Origin: Arthrobacter sp. Y81
Lineage (GTDB): Bacteria; Actinomycetota; Actinomycetes; Actinomycetales; Micrococcaceae
NCBI RefSeq assembly: GCF_002929335.1
Contig: NZ_PJIL01000002.1
Span: 186,001 to 250,000 of the forward strand
DNA: 64,000 nt
Direction: 5' to 3'
Below the pieces are notes generated by a model, which was given only the letters and a program-made list of their open reading frames with translations, had not been told where the DNA came from and ran no database searches. This document shows positions 63,350 to 64,000 of this stretch, piece by piece (position 1 is the stretch's first letter; each line of letters starts with the position of its first letter). A program made the translations under genes and the position numbers.

Positions 63350-64000
63350 GGTTCGTTGCGGTTCTCTCTCAAATCGCGCCGCAGCACGGTCTGTTCGTCG
63401 TCCGTGCCGGACGCGGCCGGGCCTGACGGTGGCGGGCCCAATGGTGCCGGACCGCCATCCACCCTACCCGCGGGGTCCGTTTTCGCCGGCCGGACAGGCC
63501 GGAGTCCCCTCAGTTTGAGTGCCGTCCTGCCGTCCGACAGGAGGGAACGCGGCGAGAAACGGGCGGCTTGCCGACCCCAGAAACCCACGGTGGCGGTCAT
63601 TTCCCTGAGCGAGCCGTCCACGATTGTCCAGTACTCCTGAACGTCCGCTTCGCTGGGCTGGCCGGCCCCGAAAATGGAGGCATCGGCACGGTGCGCCAGC
63701 AGCGTAGTGGTGCCCGCCGTTCCCGGGAATGCCTCACCAAGGACGACGGCGGACTCCCGGCGCGTTGCCCGGGTGTCCACGGCGGCGCCCATGTCCGTTG
63801 CGAGGCTGACTACTTCGTTCCAGCCGCCACCAACCCGTTCGGCCGGGTGCCCGTCGGAGAACCGGGCCTTGCGGCGCCTGCTCTTGAGCAGCGCGACGAG
63901 CAGCAGCGGCAACGCCAGGATCCCGATGGGGATCAGGGCAATACCGATTGCGGTGAGGATGGGTCCCCAGAACAGCCACGGGTTGTTCTTCTTCTGGTCA
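63346..64000 (-). CDS. C-terminal part of a transglutaminase-type (TgpA-like) membrane protein (partial)
   Basis: The open frame runs past the right edge; about 218 codons are visible. From the edge it reads QKKNNPWLFWGPILTAIGIA, a membrane segment (about 25 residues), then basic LKSRRRKARFSDG and a cytoplasmic domain beginning GWNEVVSLATDMGAAVD and including LREMTATVGFWGRQAARFSP. This is the usual C-terminal tail of DUF3488/transglutaminase proteins found with DUF58 and MoxR genes in actinobacteria. The transglutaminase core itself lies outside the window, so the assignment is moderate. The stop overlaps the RDD-FHA start by 4 bases. Confidence 0.65.
   Translation of the reverse strand, partial: DQKKNNPWLFWGPILTAIGIALIPIGILALPLLLVALLKSRRRKARFSDGHPAERVGGGWNEVVSLATDMGAAVDTRATRRESAVVLGEAFPGTAGTTTLLAHRADASIFGAGQPSEADVQEYWTIVDGSLREMTATVGFWGRQAARFSPRSLLSDGRTALKLRGLRPVRPAKTDPAGRVDGGPAPLGPPPSGPAASGTDDEQTVLRRDLRENRNEP

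Overview
The window is chromosomal DNA from a high-GC actinobacterium, most likely Arthrobacter/Pseudarthrobacter or a close relative in Micrococcaceae. This rests on the strong G/C third-position bias, many GTG starts, the DUF222 HNH nuclease, SAM-IV type riboswitches upstream of metX and metY, a gatC-gatA-gatB operon and the gene families present. It is inference from sequence, not a database match. Most of the window is ordinary core genome. I saw no insertion sequence, prophage, CRISPR array or rRNA gene.

Layout. 1-5 kb: end of an unknown gene, two identical tRNA-Asn(GTT) genes each with its own promoter and terminator, then dusB-dgt-dnaG. 5-8 kb: a YibE/F membrane protein and a flavin oxidase. 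8-11.4 kb: a hydrolase / DUF1295 / acyltransferase cluster and a decayed short-chain fatty acid transporter gene. 11.5-20.6 kb: glyS-GNAT, a DMT transporter, an S4 protein, an esterase, an SGNH hydrolase, a winged-helix protein, a SHOCT protein, a YCII protein and a DUF222 nuclease. 20.6-26.7 kb: a LysR-controlled catabolic regulon: mmsB-mmsA, lysR, and an MHS transporter with a zinc alcohol dehydrogenase. 26.8-29.8 kb: metX and metY, each behind its own SAM-IV riboswitch. 29.9-37 kb: VOC protein, CPBP protein, histidine phosphatase, then tdh-kbl-FAD oxidase-hutI. 37-41.5 kb: a LysR regulator and gatCAB. 41.6-45.7 kb: a CitMHS transporter divergent from a CitA/CitB-type two-component system. 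45.7-51.4 kb: RidA, GNAT, LLM flavin oxidoreductase, inositol monophosphatase family protein and ligA.

51.5-64 kb holds the most interesting locus: a type VII (WXG100/EssC-like) secretion gene set built into a phospho-signalling operon. In transcription order it has a transglutaminase-type membrane protein (cut by the window edge), an RDD-FHA protein, a PP2C phosphatase, a zinc-ribbon FHA protein, a transmembrane Ser/Thr kinase, a small FHA-like plus possible winged-helix protein, a 1493-residue FHA/FtsK-type ATPase and a WXG100 protein. Most junctions overlap by 4 to 14 bases. The linkers of the kinase, phosphatase and FHA proteins share a short Thr-centred motif that may be phosphosites linking them. 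No EccB, EccD, EccE or mycosin gene lies inside the window, but the operon continues beyond its right edge.

Regulatory highlights: a 16-bp palindrome of form TGCAT-N2-ATGCA occurs twice, each time exactly 21 bases upstream of a -35-like hexamer, in front of mmsB and in front of the MHS transporter. The metX and metY riboswitches each start 5 bases after the same -10 hexamer.
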